From: Gammaproteobacteria bacterium
GTDB taxonomy: Bacteria > Pseudomonadota > Gammaproteobacteria > Poriferisulfidales > Oxydemutatoraceae
Length of the DNA: 7,057 bases
Reading direction: 5' to 3'
Assembly (NCBI GenBank): GCA_007570905.1
Contig: RKSI01000123.1
Coordinates: 1 to 7,057 of the forward strand
Positions 5,639 through 7,057 of the stretch are shown piece by piece; positions within the stretch are counted from its first letter, which is position 1, and each line of letters opens with the position of its first letter. A model generated the notes under the pieces. The model did no database searches. It was not told the origin of the DNA and saw only the letters and a list, made by a program, of their open reading frames with translations. The translations under genes were made by a program, and so were the position numbers.

Positions 5639-7017
5639 CACTGCCTTAGCCAGCGCGTGCCTTCGGCGCCGTCTTCCAGCACGACGCCGGCCTGCGCGAG
5701 GCGCCGGCGTATGCGGTCCGCCGCCGGGTAGTCGCGGCCGTCGCGGGCGCGGTTGCGTTCGGCTATCAGCGCCTCAATCTCGTCGTCGCCAAGCGCGGCA
5801 TCATCGGCGGCGGCGGCGGGGCGCCAGCGCAGCCACGCCTGCGGCTCGTGGCCGAGCAGCCCGAGCGCCGCCGCCGACGCGCGCAGCAGCGCCAGATGGC
5901 GCGCGCGGTCGGCGGCGGGCGCGGCGGACGCGGCGTGCGCTATCTCGTGCAGCCGCGCAATCGCCTGCGGCGTGTTCAGGTCGTCGCACAGCGCCTCTGT
6001 CACCTGCGGGTCGGCGTCGGCGGCGACGCCGGGCCGCGCGTCCAGCAGCAGGCGGTACCATTTTTCAAGCGCGCGCCGCGCCTGCTCCAGCACGCCGTCC
6101 GACCAGTCGAGCGGCTTCTTGTAATGCACGCCGAGCAGCGCAAGGCGCACGCATTCGCCGTGGTGTTTTTTCAGCACATCGCGCAGCATCCGGAAATTGC
6201 CGAGCGACTTGGACATCTTCTCGCCGTCCACGGTGATGTAGCCGTTGTGCACCCAGTAGCGCGCAAACGGCCTGCCGCCGTGCGCGCAGGTGCTTTGCGC
6301 GATCTCGTTCTCGTGGTGCGGGAACACCAGGTCGCGCCCGCCGCCGTGAATGTCTATGGTCTCGCCGAGGTGGACGCCGGCCATCACCGAGCACTCCAGA
6401 TGCCAGCCCGGGCGCCCGCGCCCCCACGGACTCTCCCAGCCGGTCTCGCCGGCGGCGGCGGGCTTCCACAGCACAAAGTCGGACGGGTGCCGCTTGTACG
6501 CCTCCACTTCAACGCGCGCGCCGGGCTGCAAGCCTGCGAGGTCGCGCCGCGAGAGTTGCCCGTAGTCCGGCATGGAAGGCACATCAAACAGGACATGGCC
6601 TTCGGCCTGGTAGGCGTGGCCGCCGCCGAGCAGTCGCTGAATCATCTTGATCATCGGGCGGATGTAGCCGGTCGCGCGCGGCTCGATGTCGGGCGCCAGC
6701 ACGCCGAGCGGCGCGATGTCGTCGTAAAACGCGGCGGTGTAGCGGCGTGTCAGTTCGCCGATGGCGACCTGCTCGGCGGCGGCGGCGGCGATGATCTTGT
6801 CGTCCACATCGGTGATGTTGCGGACATACACCACCATCCGGTAACACCGCTTCAGCAGGCGGTAAAGCAGGTCAAAGACGACAATCGGGCGGGCGTTGCC
6901 GATGTGGATGTAGTTATAGACCGTCGGCCCGCACACATACATCGTGACGCGGTCTTCCCTCAGCGGAACAAACTCGTCCTTGCCGCCGCCGAGGGTGTTC
7001 GACAGGCGGATTTTCAT
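5638..7017 (-). CDS. cysS: Cysteine--tRNA ligase
   Basis: Cytoplasmic class I aminoacyl-tRNA synthetase that attaches cysteine to tRNA-Cys using ATP. The protein has 459 residues, very near the 461 of E. coli CysS. The start MKIRLSNTLGGGKDEFVPL is typical. The catalytic fold shows YVCGPTVYNYIHIGNARP with the HIGH-type motif HIGN at 38-41, and the KMSKS loop exactly at 267-271. The zinc ligands are all present: C29, C209 (WHLECSVM), H234 and E238 (HHENE). A DALR-type helical domain follows (EALCDDLNTPQAIA, about 341-354), ending with the C-terminal DEIEALIAERNRARDGRDYPAADRIR region typical of this enzyme. AGGTGG lies only one base before the ATG, closer than usual. It heads a minus-strand unit with yidD-hisI, whose start overlaps its stop by one base. 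Confidence 0.97.
   Translation of the reverse strand: MKIRLSNTLGGGKDEFVPLREDRVTMYVCGPTVYNYIHIGNARPIVVFDLLYRLLKRCYRMVVYVRNITDVDDKIIAAAAAEQVAIGELTRRYTAAFYDDIAPLGVLAPDIEPRATGYIRPMIKMIQRLLGGGHAYQAEGHVLFDVPSMPDYGQLSRRDLAGLQPGARVEVEAYKRHPSDFVLWKPAAAGETGWESPWGRGRPGWHLECSVMAGVHLGETIDIHGGGRDLVFPHHENEIAQSTCAHGGRPFARYWVHNGYITVDGEKMSKSLGNFRMLRDVLKKHHGECVRLALLGVHYKKPLDWSDGVLEQARRALEKWYRLLLDARPGVAADADPQVTEALCDDLNTPQAIARLHEIAHAASAAPAADRARHLALLRASAAALGLLGHEPQAWLRWRPAAAADDAALGDDEIEALIAERNRARDGRDYPAADRIRRRLAQAGVVLEDGAEGTRWLRQ
5644..5648 (-). promoter_or_regulatory. Ribosome binding site for yidD-hisI
   Basis: On the minus strand TAAGG stands five bases before ATG 5638, inside the last codons of cysS (TAAGGCAGTGATG). 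This spacing suits ATG 5638 and is too short for GTG 5641, which decides the start. The cysS TGA shares one base with the ATG, so coupling to cysS translation is also likely. Confidence 0.55.
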
Positions 7018-7057
7018 TCCACCTGGGCGGAATCTTTTTCCCTGGTCTCCACCTGGG
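7018..7057. repeat. 10-base direct repeat upstream of cysS at the window edge
   Basis: TCCACCTGGG occurs at 7018-7027 and again at 7048-7057, 30 bases apart, the second copy ending on the last base of the window. On the minus strand it reads CCCAGGTGGA, and the inner copy supplies the AGGTGG beside the cysS start. No promoter elements are recognisable in these 40 bases. Confidence 0.6.

Noticed and set aside
5030..5731. Plus-strand open frame of 233 codons over hisI and yidD
   Set aside because: The minus strand encodes clear HisI and YidD motifs; the plus frame has no family features.
6560..6860. Runs of GGC/GCC triplets as a possible repeat array
   Set aside because: They are Ala/Gly/Arg codons in GC-rich cysS; there is no regular spacing or spacer structure as in a CRISPR array.

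Overview
The window looks like two unrelated pieces of bacterial DNA joined at about position 1091-1117. The left piece (1 to about 1100) resembles a picocyanobacterium of the Synechococcus/Cyanobium kind. It holds the end of a rubrerythrin gene and the first two thirds of an NADPH-dependent FMN reductase gene. The right piece (about 1100 to 7057) resembles a GC-rich proteobacterium, most likely gammaproteobacterial, judging from the yajC-secD-secF order and the SecD N-terminus. Hand counts of sample 60-base blocks agree in part: 61-120 has 32 G/C and 1861-1920 has 41. The yajC block 1141-1200 has only 30, so composition alone cannot place the join. The taxonomy rests on remembered family resemblance, not on a search.

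Layout. Plus strand: rubrerythrin (5' end cut off), a chimeric frame of FMN reductase plus YajC, secD, secF, and a small Sel1-repeat protein whose start overlaps the secF stop. A gap of 114 bases follows between converging genes. Minus strand, read from the right edge: cysS, then one reading frame encoding YidD joined to phosphoribosyl-AMP cyclohydrolase (HisI). The cysS stop and the yidD start share one base.

How the genes work together. YajC, SecD and SecF form the accessory complex that uses the proton gradient to drive late steps of Sec protein export. YidD helps membrane-protein insertion through YidC. CysS charges tRNA-Cys. HisI catalyses an early step of histidine synthesis. Rubrerythrin and the flavin reductase belong to a separate oxidative-stress/redox pair.

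Most of the window is ordinary housekeeping DNA. Points worth a second look are the in-frame FMN reductase/YajC chimera (probably an assembly artefact at a short shared sequence), the YidD-HisI fusion with an out-of-frame TAA just before an internal ATG, the altered zinc-ligand motif in HisI, a near-copy of the hisI 3' tail 99 bases downstream, and a tandem repeat at the YajC C-terminus. I see no CRISPR array, tRNA, rRNA, insertion sequence or phage gene, and no convincing new multi-gene system.
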